A stretch of DNA of 64,000 nt, from assembly GCF_030433645.1 (NCBI RefSeq), contig NZ_JAROCG010000001.1:2666001-2730000 (forward strand), given 5' to 3'. This stretch comes from Arthrobacter burdickii. GTDB taxonomy: Bacteria > Actinomycetota > Actinomycetes > Actinomycetales > Micrococcaceae. The notes below the pieces were generated by a model that saw only the letters and a list, made by a program, of their open reading frames with translations, did no database searches and had not been told where the DNA came from. Within the stretch, counting starts at the first letter, position 1. Each line of letters starts with the position of its first letter. A program made the position numbers and the translations under genes. Positions 50,872 to 59,379 of this stretch are shown in pieces.

Positions 50872-51273
50872 GTGGAGAACCATCCGGATCACGAATATCA
50901 GCGAATACACCTCCTTCGGGCGATCCGCCATGCCCAGATCGAAGCCAGTGAGCTGTGGCTGCACTACTTCGGCCTGGGTGGTGATGCCGGCGAGTACGAG
51001 GTGGAAGCGTACCTCCACGGCTCGTTCACCCTTCCTCCACTGCAGCGGGATCTCCTCGCCCACGCTGCCAACGAGCTGATCGACAGGCTGCCGCCACCGC
51101 CCCGTGCTCCTTACAGCACGGATCCCGCGAGCGGTGCCGGACAGCCCCGCAGTGGGGTGCCCCTCGCGCCCGGAGGGAGCGGTTCGGACAGTAGGGCCCT
51201 CGACTGGCTCTTCGACAACCCGCCGGGAGGATCAGAGCCGGACGCCAACGACGGCGGTCCCTCCAACCCCTGA
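50872..51273 (+). CDS. Small hypothetical protein after the ANTAR gene
   Basis: A 133-residue protein. Residues 1-65 look folded and helical (YQRIHLLRAIRHAQIEASELWLHYFGLGGDAGEYEVEAYLHG), and the rest is Pro/Gly/Ser-rich and probably disordered. It begins 11 bases after the ANTAR gene, so it is likely co-transcribed and may act with it. I do not recognise the family. Confidence 0.75.
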   Translation: MENHPDHEYQRIHLLRAIRHAQIEASELWLHYFGLGGDAGEYEVEAYLHGSFTLPPLQRDLLAHAANELIDRLPPPPRAPYSTDPASGAGQPRSGVPLAPGGSGSDSRALDWLFDNPPGGSEPDANDGGPSNP

Positions 51274-51296
51274 CCGGAGCGGGCGACCCGTGCACC

Positions 51297-51302
51297 TAGG
51301 AT
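51297..51302 (+). promoter_or_regulatory. Leaderless-type -10 box (TAGGAT) for the methyltransferase
   Basis: TAGGAT is followed by seven bases and GTG 51310. The in-frame ATG 51301 overlaps the box, which argues for GTG 51310 as the start. Confidence 0.45.
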
Positions 51303-51309
51303 GGTGGAG

Positions 51310-52440
51310 GTGAGCCCGTTCAACCTCGACGACCTGCGGCGTCGGCCCGATGTGGAGGCGCCGGAACTGGTCGCCGTGGACGCAGCCGACCGCCTGCTCC
51401 TCGCCACGGTAGCAGACCGTCGCGATACCGCCGGCGGTATCGCAACCATCAACGACTCCTACGGAGCCCTGACGCTGGGGTCCGCGGGCCTGACCGGCGG
51501 AACCGGGATCCGGGCGTTCCAGGACGGCATCGTCAATGAGCGGGCCCTCGCCCTGAATGCCGCCGACCAGGGCATGGACGGCGCCTACCGATCCTGCCCC
51601 CTCGATGCGACCTTGCTCGATGGTGTCTCCACCGTCCTGCTGCGGCTCCCCCGGTCGCTGGACGAACTCGACGAGATCGCCTGGACCATCGCGGCCTACG
51701 GGCAGCCCGACGTGCAGGTCCTGGCAGGGGGCAGGCTCAAGCACATGTCGCTGTCCATGAATGCCGTGCTCGGCCGGTACTTCGACGATGTGACTGCCGG
51801 TCTGGCACGGCAGAAGTCACGTGTCCTCGTCGCGGCGGGCGTGCGCCCCGTCGACGGGCCCACGTTCCCGCGGAGCGCACGGTACGACGTCGGCCTCGGG
51901 CGGCCGCTCGAACTCCGGGCCTACGGCGCGACGTTCGGCGGTGCCGCGCTGGACCCCGGCACGCACCTGCTGCTCCCCCACCTCCGCGGACTGGCGTCCC
52001 CTGAGAGCGGCGAGGCCATCGATCTCGGATGCGGGAACGGCGCCATCTCCGCCTACCTCGCGCTGGCCCATCCGCACCTCCGGGTCCATGCCACCGACCA
52101 GTCGGCCTCCGCGATCGCTTCCACTGCGGCGACGGCGGCAGCGAACGGGGTGGCCGATCGGATCAGGGTGAGCCGGGACGACGCGCTGTCCGCGCTCCCC
52201 GACGCTTCCGCGGGCGCAATCGTCCTCAACCCGCCGTTCCACATCGGCAGCACCGTGCATGCCGGCATCGCCCACCGGCTCTTCGACGCCTGCGCGCGGG
52301 TCCTCGCGCCGGGCGGTGAGCTGTGGACGGTCTGGAACAGCCACCTGCGCTACCGGCCCGTTCTCGAGCGGACGATCGGGCCCACGGTCCAGCTCGCCCG
52401 CTCGCCCCGGTTCACGGTCACCCGTTCGACCCGCCGGTAG
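51310..52440 (+). CDS. Class I SAM methyltransferase, RsmC/RlmG-like
   Basis: A 376-residue protein with a divergent N-terminal domain and a C-terminal Rossmann methyltransferase domain. The latter has IDLGCGNGAISAYLA (SAM binding) and VLNPPFHIGSTVHAG, the NPPF motif of N-methyltransferases acting on guanine. This duplicated arrangement matches the 16S/23S rRNA guanine-N2 methyltransferases RsmC and RlmG. The exact target nucleotide cannot be told. GTG 51310 is chosen by leaderless spacing; ATG 51301 would add three residues. Confidence 0.85.
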   Translation: MSPFNLDDLRRRPDVEAPELVAVDAADRLLLATVADRRDTAGGIATINDSYGALTLGSAGLTGGTGIRAFQDGIVNERALALNAADQGMDGAYRSCPLDATLLDGVSTVLLRLPRSLDELDEIAWTIAAYGQPDVQVLAGGRLKHMSLSMNAVLGRYFDDVTAGLARQKSRVLVAAGVRPVDGPTFPRSARYDVGLGRPLELRAYGATFGGAALDPGTHLLLPHLRGLASPESGEAIDLGCGNGAISAYLALAHPHLRVHATDQSASAIASTAATAAANGVADRIRVSRDDALSALPDASAGAIVLNPPFHIGSTVHAGIAHRLFDACARVLAPGGELWTVWNSHLRYRPVLERTIGPTVQLARSPRFTVTRSTRR

Positions 52441-52462
52441 CGGGCCTGTGCCCGGAAGCCCG

Positions 52463-52519
52463 CGAGAGGACACATAAGACCGGTCGAGGCCCCTTCCAAG
52501 GGTCTTTTCTGTCCTCTCG
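52463..52519. repeat. Nested inverted repeat after the methyltransferase gene
   Basis: Outer arms CGAGAGGACA (52463-52472) and TGTCCTCTCG (52510-52519) match perfectly. Inside, AAGACC and GGTCTT can also pair, and the right inner arm is followed by TTTTC. It could be a terminator or a structured RNA. Confidence 0.65.
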
Positions 52520-52557
52520 GCGGCCTTCACGGCAGGTGGAGCCCGGTGGAGACAGGA

Positions 52558-52589
52558 ATGCCCGCTTCCGATCGGTCGGAGGCGGGCAT
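52558..52589. repeat. 13-bp hairpin in the rpsA-side gap
   Basis: Arms 52558-52570 and 52577-52589 pair over 13 positions with one G-T wobble and a six-base loop (ATCGGT). Function unknown. Confidence 0.65.
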
Positions 52590-52696
52590 GTCGCGCCGGT
52601 CTGGAATGACGAGCTCGGCCACTGCGGTCGACGGCGGAATGGCAGAAGCATGGCCAGGCACGGTCGACAAGGCTGATCGCTAAGGGGGATTAACGG

Positions 52697-52732
52697 CAGA
52701 AGGCCCCCGTCCTGGTGGACGGGGGCCTTCTG
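52697..52732. terminator. Terminator of rpsA
   Basis: A perfect 16-bp stem (52697-52712 with 52717-52732) with a TGGT loop lies 26 bases past the rpsA stop on the reverse strand. It probably works in both directions. Confidence 0.88.
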
Positions 52733-52758
52733 TGGCGTCAGTCAGCCGGACGGGAAGC

Positions 52759-54231
52759 TTACGCTCCGGTCAGCTTCTCGCGCAGTGCTGCGAGTGCCTC
52801 GTCCGACGCAAGCGTGCCGGATCCGGTGTCAGCGGCGACGGGCTCCGAAGAGTAGCTCGTCGCGTTCGACTCGACAGGCTCGTTCGCTGCAGCGGCGTCG
52901 TCGGACGCGTGCTGGACGACCTGCTTCTTGTGGGACTCCCAGCGGGACTGGGCCTCAGCGTACTGAGCCTCCCAGGCGGCGCGCTGGGTCTCGTAGCCCT
53001 CGAGCCATTCGTTCGACTCGGGGTCGAAGCCCTCGGGGTACTTGTAGTTGCCCTCTTCGTCGTACTCGGCGGCCATGCCGTAGAGCGCGGGATCGAATTC
53101 GGTGCTGTCGGCGTCGACACCCTCGTTGGCCTGCTTGAGGCTGAGGGAGATGCGGCGGCGCTCGAGATCGATGTCGATGACCTTGACGAAGAGCTCGTCA
53201 CCCACGGAGACAACCTGCTCGGCCAGTTCGACGTGGCGGACAGCGAGCTCCGAGATGTGCACGAGGCCTTCGATGCCGTCCTCGACGCGGACGAACGCGC
53301 CGAAGGGAACGAGCTTCGTGACCTTGCCGGGAACAACCTGGCCGAGTGCGTGCGTACGGGCGAAGGTCTGCCAGGGGTCTTCCTGCGTAGCCTTGAGCGA
53401 CAGGGAGACACGCTCGCGGTCCAGATCGACCTCGAGGACCTCGACGGTGACTTCCTGACCGACCTCGACAACCTCGGAGGGGTGGTCGATGTGCTTCCAG
53501 GACAGCTCGGAGACGTGGACGAGGCCGTCGACGCCGCCGAGGTCCACGAACGCACCGAAGTTGACGATCGAGGAGACGACGCCCGGACGGACCTGGCCCT
53601 TCTCGAGCTTGTTGAGGAACGTGGAACGGACCTCGGACTGGGTCTGCTCGAGCCATGCACGACGCGACAGAACGACGTTGTTGCGGTTCTTGTCGAGCTC
53701 GATGATCTTCGCTTCGATCTGCTGGCCGATGTACGGAGCCAGGTCACGGACGCGACGCATCTCGACGAGGGACGCGGGCAGGAAGCCGCGCAGGCCGATG
53801 TCCAGGATGAGGCCACCCTTGACGACCTCGATGACGGTACCGGTGACGACGCCGTCTTCTTCCTTGACCTTCTCGATGTCGCCCCAGGCACGCTCGTACT
53901 GAGCGCGCTTCTTGGAGAGGATCAGACGGCCTTCTTTGTCTTCCTTGGTGAGAACCAGAGCCTCGACCTGATCGCCCACGGAGACGACGTCTCCGGGATC
54001 GACGTCGTGCTTGATGGAAAGCTCGCGGGAAGGAATGACACCCTCGGTCTTGTAACCGATGTCGAGCAGGACCTCGTCGCGGTCGACCTTGACGACCGTA
54101 CCCTCGACGAGATCTCCGTCGTTGAAGTACTTGATGGTGGCGTCGATCGCTGCGAGGAAGTCCTCAGCGGTGCCGATGTCGTTGATCGCGACTACGGGGG
54201 CACCTTGCTTCTCGGTGGTGGTGATGGTCAT
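52759..54231 (-). CDS. rpsA: 30S ribosomal protein S1
   Basis: A 490-residue RNA-binding protein that helps the ribosome load mRNA. It has four S1 domains, starting near residues 35 (DGDLVEGTVVKVDRDEVLLDIGYKTEGVIP), 122, 205 (VRPGVVSSIVNFGAFVDLGGVDGLVHVSELSW) and 290 (VVPGKVTKLVPFGAFVRVEDGIEGLVHIS). An acidic, disordered C-terminus follows. Four domains is normal for actinobacteria, against six in E. coli. ATG 54231 begins the typical TITTTEKQGAPVVAINDIG N-terminus. About 290 bp of upstream DNA is free of genes and must hold the promoter. Confidence 0.96.
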   Translation of the reverse strand: MTITTTEKQGAPVVAINDIGTAEDFLAAIDATIKYFNDGDLVEGTVVKVDRDEVLLDIGYKTEGVIPSRELSIKHDVDPGDVVSVGDQVEALVLTKEDKEGRLILSKKRAQYERAWGDIEKVKEEDGVVTGTVIEVVKGGLILDIGLRGFLPASLVEMRRVRDLAPYIGQQIEAKIIELDKNRNNVVLSRRAWLEQTQSEVRSTFLNKLEKGQVRPGVVSSIVNFGAFVDLGGVDGLVHVSELSWKHIDHPSEVVEVGQEVTVEVLEVDLDRERVSLSLKATQEDPWQTFARTHALGQVVPGKVTKLVPFGAFVRVEDGIEGLVHISELAVRHVELAEQVVSVGDELFVKVIDIDLERRRISLSLKQANEGVDADSTEFDPALYGMAAEYDEEGNYKYPEGFDPESNEWLEGYETQRAAWEAQYAEAQSRWESHKKQVVQHASDDAAAANEPVESNATSYSSEPVAADTGSGTLASDEALAALREKLTGA

Positions 54232-54524
54232 GTAGTTGGGGCTCCGTTGTGGATGATTACTTGCTCCGGTCATGGCGGACACCGCGATTCCAGCTGGGCC
54301 GGGAGCGGGTTCCAATGTCCGGATGTGGACGAAATGGAAAGAACCTCGGAAGATTCAGGAGTGGTACCGCGCACTGGGGCTGCCGGCTTACACCGGAATC
54401 CACCAGAACGCACTACGCGCCTGTCTAGTCTAGCCTCGGGGTCCAACACCGTCAAAGCCGGGCGGGGAGGACCCGCGGCGCGATGCGGCGGGCCCACGAC
54501 CCCTGGGTGCCGCCGTCGTGCGTC

Positions 54525-55826
54525 CTAGAAATGCGTGATGCAGTACGGCTCCTCGGATCGACCGAACAGCGTGTCGAGGAGCTCGACGGCGTCGTCGGCG
54601 ACGGCGTCGAGGGCGCCGGCCGCCGCGAGGGCGGAGGCCGACACTCCCCCGAGGTACAGCGAACTGAGCGCGTTGATGGTGAGGGTGGCGTCAGGTGCCG
54701 CCGCAGCCTCGACGTGCTCCACCTGCGCTACACCGTCGACGACGGTCAGGATGTAGGAGCCGCCCGCGAGCCCGAGCGTGTCCACGACCTCCAGGACGAT
54801 CGTTCCGCTTCCACGGTACGAACGGCTTCCGAGCGCGGTCGGCACGTCGAGCAGGCGGACCCAGAGGACGTCCTCGGTTCCCTTCACGTCATAGCAGCGC
54901 CGGTCCCGCAGCGCCCAGGGCAGCGGGTCGTCGCGCCGCGCTCCGTCCCACGTGATGAGCTGGACGAGGTCGAGCGATCCCAGGTACCGCCACAGCTCGA
55001 GGTAGGCGGAGGGAGTGGCTGCGACGAGGTCCACGATCTTCATCGTGTAGGGCGTCGTCTCCCAGCCGGCGAACCGGTAGGACACGTACCCCATGGGCGT
55101 TCCCGCAGCGTCGTAGTGCACGGCCATCCGCACGGTCCGGTCCTCGATTGGCCGCTCCCTGCCCCACTCGCCGGACGCGCGGCGTGGGTACGCGTACTGC
55201 CGCGCCACGGACCCGAAGGTCGCCTCCTGGAAACGCGCGAAGATCTGTTCGGCGAGGCGCACCGAATGTTCTTTCGCGACGAGCGTCGTCGTGCCCGTCC
55301 TCGGGGCCACCACCTCGAAGCGCTCCCGGACGTCGACCTCGACGCTCTGGGTGAAGGTGGCGCAGCCGAAGCCGAACCGCCCGTAGATCGTAGCCTCCGA
55401 CGCGGTCAGGATGGCCAGTGGGCGACCCTGCTCCTTCGCCTCACGCAGATCCCTGGTCATCATGGAGCGCAGGATGCCGTTGCGCCGGTGGCTGGACCGC
55501 ACCGTGACGGCCGTGATCTGGTGGGCGTCGATCTGGCCCGCACCGACGTTCAGCGGGTGCACCATGGTGCCGTAGGTGGCCACCGGATGGTCGGCACCGA
55601 GTGCTTCGGCGGGCTGCGCCGGGTCGTGCACGCCCCACAGTACCCGCTGGTCCTCGCGGTACGCAGTCAGGAACCGCGGGATGTCCTCGGGGTCGAAGGT
55701 CCCGTCGTGGAACCCGATCCCCTCGGCGTTGAGCCACTTCGCGAAGCGGCCGTCTGCTGTGTCACCCTCGTCGGCGCCGGGGGTGAAGATCTCGGTGTGC
55801 AGGTGGGGTTTGGTGTCGTCGCTCAC
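54525..55826 (-). CDS. Eis-like GNAT acetyltransferase with SCP2 domain
   Basis: A 433-residue protein of the Eis family (enhanced intracellular survival). It has two GNAT-type domains and a C-terminal sterol-carrier-like domain (VEAAAAPDATLTINALSSLYLGG). The acetyl-CoA loop is RSSHRRNGILRSMM, then TASEATIYGRFGFGCAT. The free C-terminal carboxylate of Phe (PYCITHF) acts in catalysis in this family. Mycobacterial Eis acetylates aminoglycosides at several amines; the natural substrate here is unknown. GTG 55826 follows a TAGGGT box by eight bases. Confidence 0.9.
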   Translation of the reverse strand: MSDDTKPHLHTEIFTPGADEGDTADGRFAKWLNAEGIGFHDGTFDPEDIPRFLTAYREDQRVLWGVHDPAQPAEALGADHPVATYGTMVHPLNVGAGQIDAHQITAVTVRSSHRRNGILRSMMTRDLREAKEQGRPLAILTASEATIYGRFGFGCATFTQSVEVDVRERFEVVAPRTGTTTLVAKEHSVRLAEQIFARFQEATFGSVARQYAYPRRASGEWGRERPIEDRTVRMAVHYDAAGTPMGYVSYRFAGWETTPYTMKIVDLVAATPSAYLELWRYLGSLDLVQLITWDGARRDDPLPWALRDRRCYDVKGTEDVLWVRLLDVPTALGSRSYRGSGTIVLEVVDTLGLAGGSYILTVVDGVAQVEHVEAAAAPDATLTINALSSLYLGGVSASALAAAGALDAVADDAVELLDTLFGRSEEPYCITHF

Positions 55827-55834
55827 ACCTCACC

Positions 55835-55840
55835 ACCCTA
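55835..55840 (-). promoter_or_regulatory. Leaderless-type -10 box (TAGGGT) for the Eis-like gene
   Basis: Reverse-strand TAGGGT is followed by eight bases and GTG 55826. A GGTGAGGT run between them could also serve as a ribosome-binding site, so the evidence is weaker. Confidence 0.35.
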
Positions 55841-55901
55841 GCCGGGAGCGTCCGGCGCCGACCAGAGGTGTGTCCGCTGGGGGCGGACCCGGCCCTGGTT
55901 C

Positions 55902-58703
55902 CTAGTGCGCGGCGTCGTGCCAGCTCGCTCCTGTACCCACCGAGACGTCGAGCGGCACCGAGAGCTCGGCTGCAGCGCCCATCTGCTCCCGGACCAGTGC
56001 CTCGACCTCCTCGGACTCCCCTTCCGCGATTTCGAGGACGAGTTCGTCGTGCACCTGGAGGAGCATCCGCGATGCCAGTCCGCGCCGCGTCAGGGCGTCG
56101 TCGACGCCGAGCATCGCCTTCTTGATGATGTCCGCTGCAGAACCCTGAATGGGTGCGTTGAGGGCGGCACGCTCGGCCATCTCGCGGAGCTGCCGGTTGT
56201 CGCTGGACAGGTCGGGCAGGTAGCGGCGTCGCCCCTCGATGGTGGAGGTGAAGCCGTCCTTGCGGGCCTGCTCCACGATGCCGCGGAGGTAGTCGCGTAC
56301 GGCGCCGAAGCGCTCGAAGTAGTCGCGCATCAGCGTCCGTGCCTCGTCCACCGATATGTTGAGCTGCTTGGAGAGCCCGAACGAGCTCAGCCCGTAGACC
56401 AAGCCGTAGGACATGGCCTTGACCTTGGAGCGCATGGCACTGGTGACTTCCTCGGGTGCGACGCCGAAGATGTGCGAGCCGACGAAACGGTGGAGGTCCT
56501 CGCCCTCCTGGAATGCCGAGATGAGGCCTTCGTCGCCCGACAGGTGCGCCATGATGCGCATCTCGATCTGCGAGTAGTCGGCCGTCATCAGGCTCTCGAA
56601 CTTCTCGCCGTTCCTACCCTGCCCGACGACGAACACTTCGCGGATCCGGCGGCCCTCGTCGGAACGGACAGGGATGTTCTGCAGGTTCGGGTTCGTCGAG
56701 GAGAGCCGGCCGGTCGCCGCGATGGTCTGCAGGTACGTGGTGTGGATCCGGCCGTCGTCGTCGACTGCCTTGCGGAGTCCCTCGACCGTCTGGCGAAGCT
56801 TCAGGGCATCCCGGTAGGCGAGAAGCTGCTCGAGGAAAGGGTGACCCGTCTTGGCGATCAGGTCGGTCAGGGCGTCGGCGTCGGTGGAATAGCCGGTCTT
56901 GATCTTCTTGGTCCTGGGCAGCTCGAGCTCGTCGAAGAGAACGGTCTGCAGCTGCTTGGGCGAGCCGAGATTGATCTCCTTGCCGATGATCCGGTACGCC
57001 TCGGCTCCGGCAGCGCTGATCGTCTTCGAGAAGTCGTCGAAGAGCCGGTCGAGCCCGTCGACGGAGACGGCCACGCCGGTGAGTTCCATGCGGGCGAGCA
57101 CTTCCGCGAGCGGGAGCTCCAGCCCACCGAGCAGCTGGTTGGCTCCGCGCTCGACGAGCTGGCCGGCGAAGTGCTCGCTGAGACGCAGCGCGGCATAGGC
57201 GGCGACCACGGCCGGCGATGCGACATCGTTGCCGCCGAGGTCGAGGGCCTGCTGGCCCGAGGAGTCGTTGGCCGACGCCGTGATGGACAGGCGCAGATGG
57301 TACTGGGCGAGGTCGGCGAGATCGTAGCTGCGCCGGTCGGGCTGGATGAGGTAGCCGGAGAGGGCCGTATCGTCGATCTCCCCCGCCAGCATCAAGCCGC
57401 GGGCGGACAGCAGCTTGAAGACGGCCTTGAAGTCGTGGACGATCTTCGGCGCGTCCGTGTCGGACAGCCAGTCCCCCAGCACCTTCTCGGCCTCGGCGTC
57501 GAGCTGCTCGAGCGGTATGAAGGCCGCGTGCAGGCTGGTGACGACGGCGATCCCGACGACGTCGGTTGCCCCCGCCGTCGTCTCGGTCGCCAGTGCCACG
57601 GAGGCCTGCGCCTGGTTCGTTGTGTTGAACCACTCCCTCAGCCCGGCGGCGTCGTCGAGCAGCACGTGCGCGGGGGCACTCTGCTCATCATTCTCGTCCT
57701 CGGTCTCCTCCTCCCCGAAGAGGTCGAACAACCGCTTGCGCAGCGTATTGAACTGCAGGGAGTCGAACAGGTCCTCGACGGCGGACCGGTCCGGGTGCTG
57801 GGAGACCATGGCGTCGAGGTTCACGGGGAGGTCCAGATCGGTGAGCAGCCGGTTCAGCCGCCGGTTCCGCTTCACATCGTCGATGTTGGCGCGCAACGAA
57901 TCCCCGACCTTGCCGCCGATCTTGTCGAGGTTCTCGAGGATCCCCTCGAGGCCCCCGTACTGCTTGATCCACTTCGCCGCGGTCTTCGGGCCGACGCCGG
58001 GTACCCCCGGCAGGTTGTCGGCGCTCTCCCCCACCAGCGCTGCGAGGTCCGAGTACTGGTGCGGCGGGACGAAGTACTTCTCCTCGATGGCCTGCGCGTC
58101 CATCTGCGGGATGTTGGTCACGCCCTGCTTCGGGTAAAGCACCGTCACGCGATCGTTGACGAGCTGGAAGGCGTCACGGTCCCCGCTCACCACCTGCACG
58201 TCCCAGTCGGCCTCGGCTGCCTGGTAGGCGAGCGTGGCCAGGATGTCGTCGGCCTCGTAACCGTCCAGGGAGATGGTCGGGATGCGCATCGCCTCCATGA
58301 CCTTGATGATCAGGTCGACCTGCCCATGGAACTCCTCGGGCGTCTTGGAGCGCCCGCCCTTGTACTCCGTGTATTCCTCGGAGCGGAAGGTGGGGGTGTC
58401 GAGGTCGAAGGCGACCGCCACATGGCTCGGCTTCTGGTCCTTGATGAGGTTGATGAGCATCGCGGTGAACCCGTAGACCGCGTTAGTGTGCTGACCGGTG
58501 TCGGTGGAGAAGTTCTCGGGCGGAAGCGCATAGAAGGCGCGGAACGCCATCGAGTGTCCATCGATGACCAGGAGCCTGTTGCGTGAGCCGTCGCTGCGCC
58601 GGGCCGGCTCCTGCCCGCCGGCCGGGGCCTCCGACCCTTCCGGGGAACTCTCGGCGGGCGGGGTCATGGTCAGGGTGGCAGCAGGTTTGGTTGTTTCACT
58701 CAC
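55902..58703 (-). CDS. polA: DNA polymerase I
   Basis: A 933-residue repair and Okazaki-fragment polymerase. The 5'-3' exonuclease domain is intact (LLVIDGHSMAFRAFYALP, DGYEADDILATLA, SGDRDAFQLV, GESADNLPGVPGVGPKTA). In the middle domain the proofreading motif DxE is replaced by ATETTAG, so 3'-5' exonuclease activity is probably absent, as in other actinobacterial PolA. The polymerase domain has TADYSQIEMRIMAHLSGDE, RSKVKAMSYGLVYGLSSFGLS and LQVHDELVLE. GTG 58703 follows a TAGGCT box by seven bases. Confidence 0.97.
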   Translation of the reverse strand: MSETTKPAATLTMTPPAESSPEGSEAPAGGQEPARRSDGSRNRLLVIDGHSMAFRAFYALPPENFSTDTGQHTNAVYGFTAMLINLIKDQKPSHVAVAFDLDTPTFRSEEYTEYKGGRSKTPEEFHGQVDLIIKVMEAMRIPTISLDGYEADDILATLAYQAAEADWDVQVVSGDRDAFQLVNDRVTVLYPKQGVTNIPQMDAQAIEEKYFVPPHQYSDLAALVGESADNLPGVPGVGPKTAAKWIKQYGGLEGILENLDKIGGKVGDSLRANIDDVKRNRRLNRLLTDLDLPVNLDAMVSQHPDRSAVEDLFDSLQFNTLRKRLFDLFGEEETEDENDEQSAPAHVLLDDAAGLREWFNTTNQAQASVALATETTAGATDVVGIAVVTSLHAAFIPLEQLDAEAEKVLGDWLSDTDAPKIVHDFKAVFKLLSARGLMLAGEIDDTALSGYLIQPDRRSYDLADLAQYHLRLSITASANDSSGQQALDLGGNDVASPAVVAAYAALRLSEHFAGQLVERGANQLLGGLELPLAEVLARMELTGVAVSVDGLDRLFDDFSKTISAAGAEAYRIIGKEINLGSPKQLQTVLFDELELPRTKKIKTGYSTDADALTDLIAKTGHPFLEQLLAYRDALKLRQTVEGLRKAVDDDGRIHTTYLQTIAATGRLSSTNPNLQNIPVRSDEGRRIREVFVVGQGRNGEKFESLMTADYSQIEMRIMAHLSGDEGLISAFQEGEDLHRFVGSHIFGVAPEEVTSAMRSKVKAMSYGLVYGLSSFGLSKQLNISVDEARTLMRDYFERFGAVRDYLRGIVEQARKDGFTSTIEGRRRYLPDLSSDNRQLREMAERAALNAPIQGSAADIIKKAMLGVDDALTRRGLASRMLLQVHDELVLEIAEGESEEVEALVREQMGAAAELSVPLDVSVGTGASWHDAAH

Positions 58704-58710
58704 AGGTGCC

Positions 58711-58716
58711 AGCCTA
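58711..58716 (-). promoter_or_regulatory. Leaderless-type -10 box (TAGGCT) for polA
   Basis: Reverse-strand TAGGCT is followed by seven bases and GTG 58703. Only 19 bases separate the two divergent start codons, so the promoters of polA and the thioesterase gene overlap. Confidence 0.5.
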
Positions 58717-58722
58717 GTTGCC

Positions 58723-59211
58723 ATGACAGACAACCGCACCCAGCCCGACGCCGTCCAGGCACCGTCCGAAGAGCGGTTGGCCGAGCTCATCGCCGCCGGA
58801 ATCCCCGCTGAGATGCACGGTTGGCTGGGCCGCTACGGGGTGGGGGCCCTGACCGTCAAGATGGGCATCGTCTTCTCCGAGATGAGCGCCGAACGCATGG
58901 TCGCGACCATGCCCGTCGAGGGCAACCAGCAGGTCGCCGGCATCCTGCACGGCGGAGCGCACGTGGTCCTGGCGGAGACGCTCGGCTCCTTCGCGGCAGG
59001 ACTCCATGCGGGTCCGGGACGGCAGGCGGTCGGAATCGAGGTGGGGGCGACGCATCACCGCAGCACCTCCTCGGGCCTCGTCACCGGCACCGCGACGGCG
59101 ATCCACCTCGGCCGGACCCTGACCACCCACGAAGTGGTCATGACGGACGAGCAGGGGCGGCGGCTCTCCACCGCCCGCATCACGAACATGATCCGGGACG
59201 CCCGCGACTGA
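58723..59211 (+). CDS. PaaI-type hotdog thioesterase
   Basis: A 162-residue single hotdog-fold acyl-CoA thioesterase. The signature MPVEGNQQVAGILHGGAHVVLAETLGS carries the family's GxxHGG motif, and the acidic catalytic residue is in the following helix (LAE). This arrangement matches PaaI and menaquinone-pathway DHNA-CoA thioesterases; which one is not clear. It is divergent from polA with only 19 bases between start codons. Confidence 0.9.
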   Translation: MTDNRTQPDAVQAPSEERLAELIAAGIPAEMHGWLGRYGVGALTVKMGIVFSEMSAERMVATMPVEGNQQVAGILHGGAHVVLAETLGSFAAGLHAGPGRQAVGIEVGATHHRSTSSGLVTGTATAIHLGRTLTTHEVVMTDEQGRRLSTARITNMIRDARD

Positions 59212-59379
59212 CTGATTACTCCAGGGCACCTCCTCCAACGGTTGCAGCGCGTTCCCATGTTCCGTCCAGCGACCGCCCAGCGGCCACCCGGATACTGACG
59301 GTGGCGCTGCACCACGGCGCGCACCAGCGGGGATCTGTCTTTCCCCCGCGGGTGGAACAGCGTCTGCACGAGGGGATCC

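Larger units (their letters stand above)
52441..52758. other. Gene-free, hairpin-rich gap between the methyltransferase and rpsA
   Basis: 318 bp without a credible gene between two converging genes. It holds three separate inverted repeats, listed individually (52463-52519, 52558-52589, 52697-52732). That is more structure than two terminators need. Confidence 0.6.
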
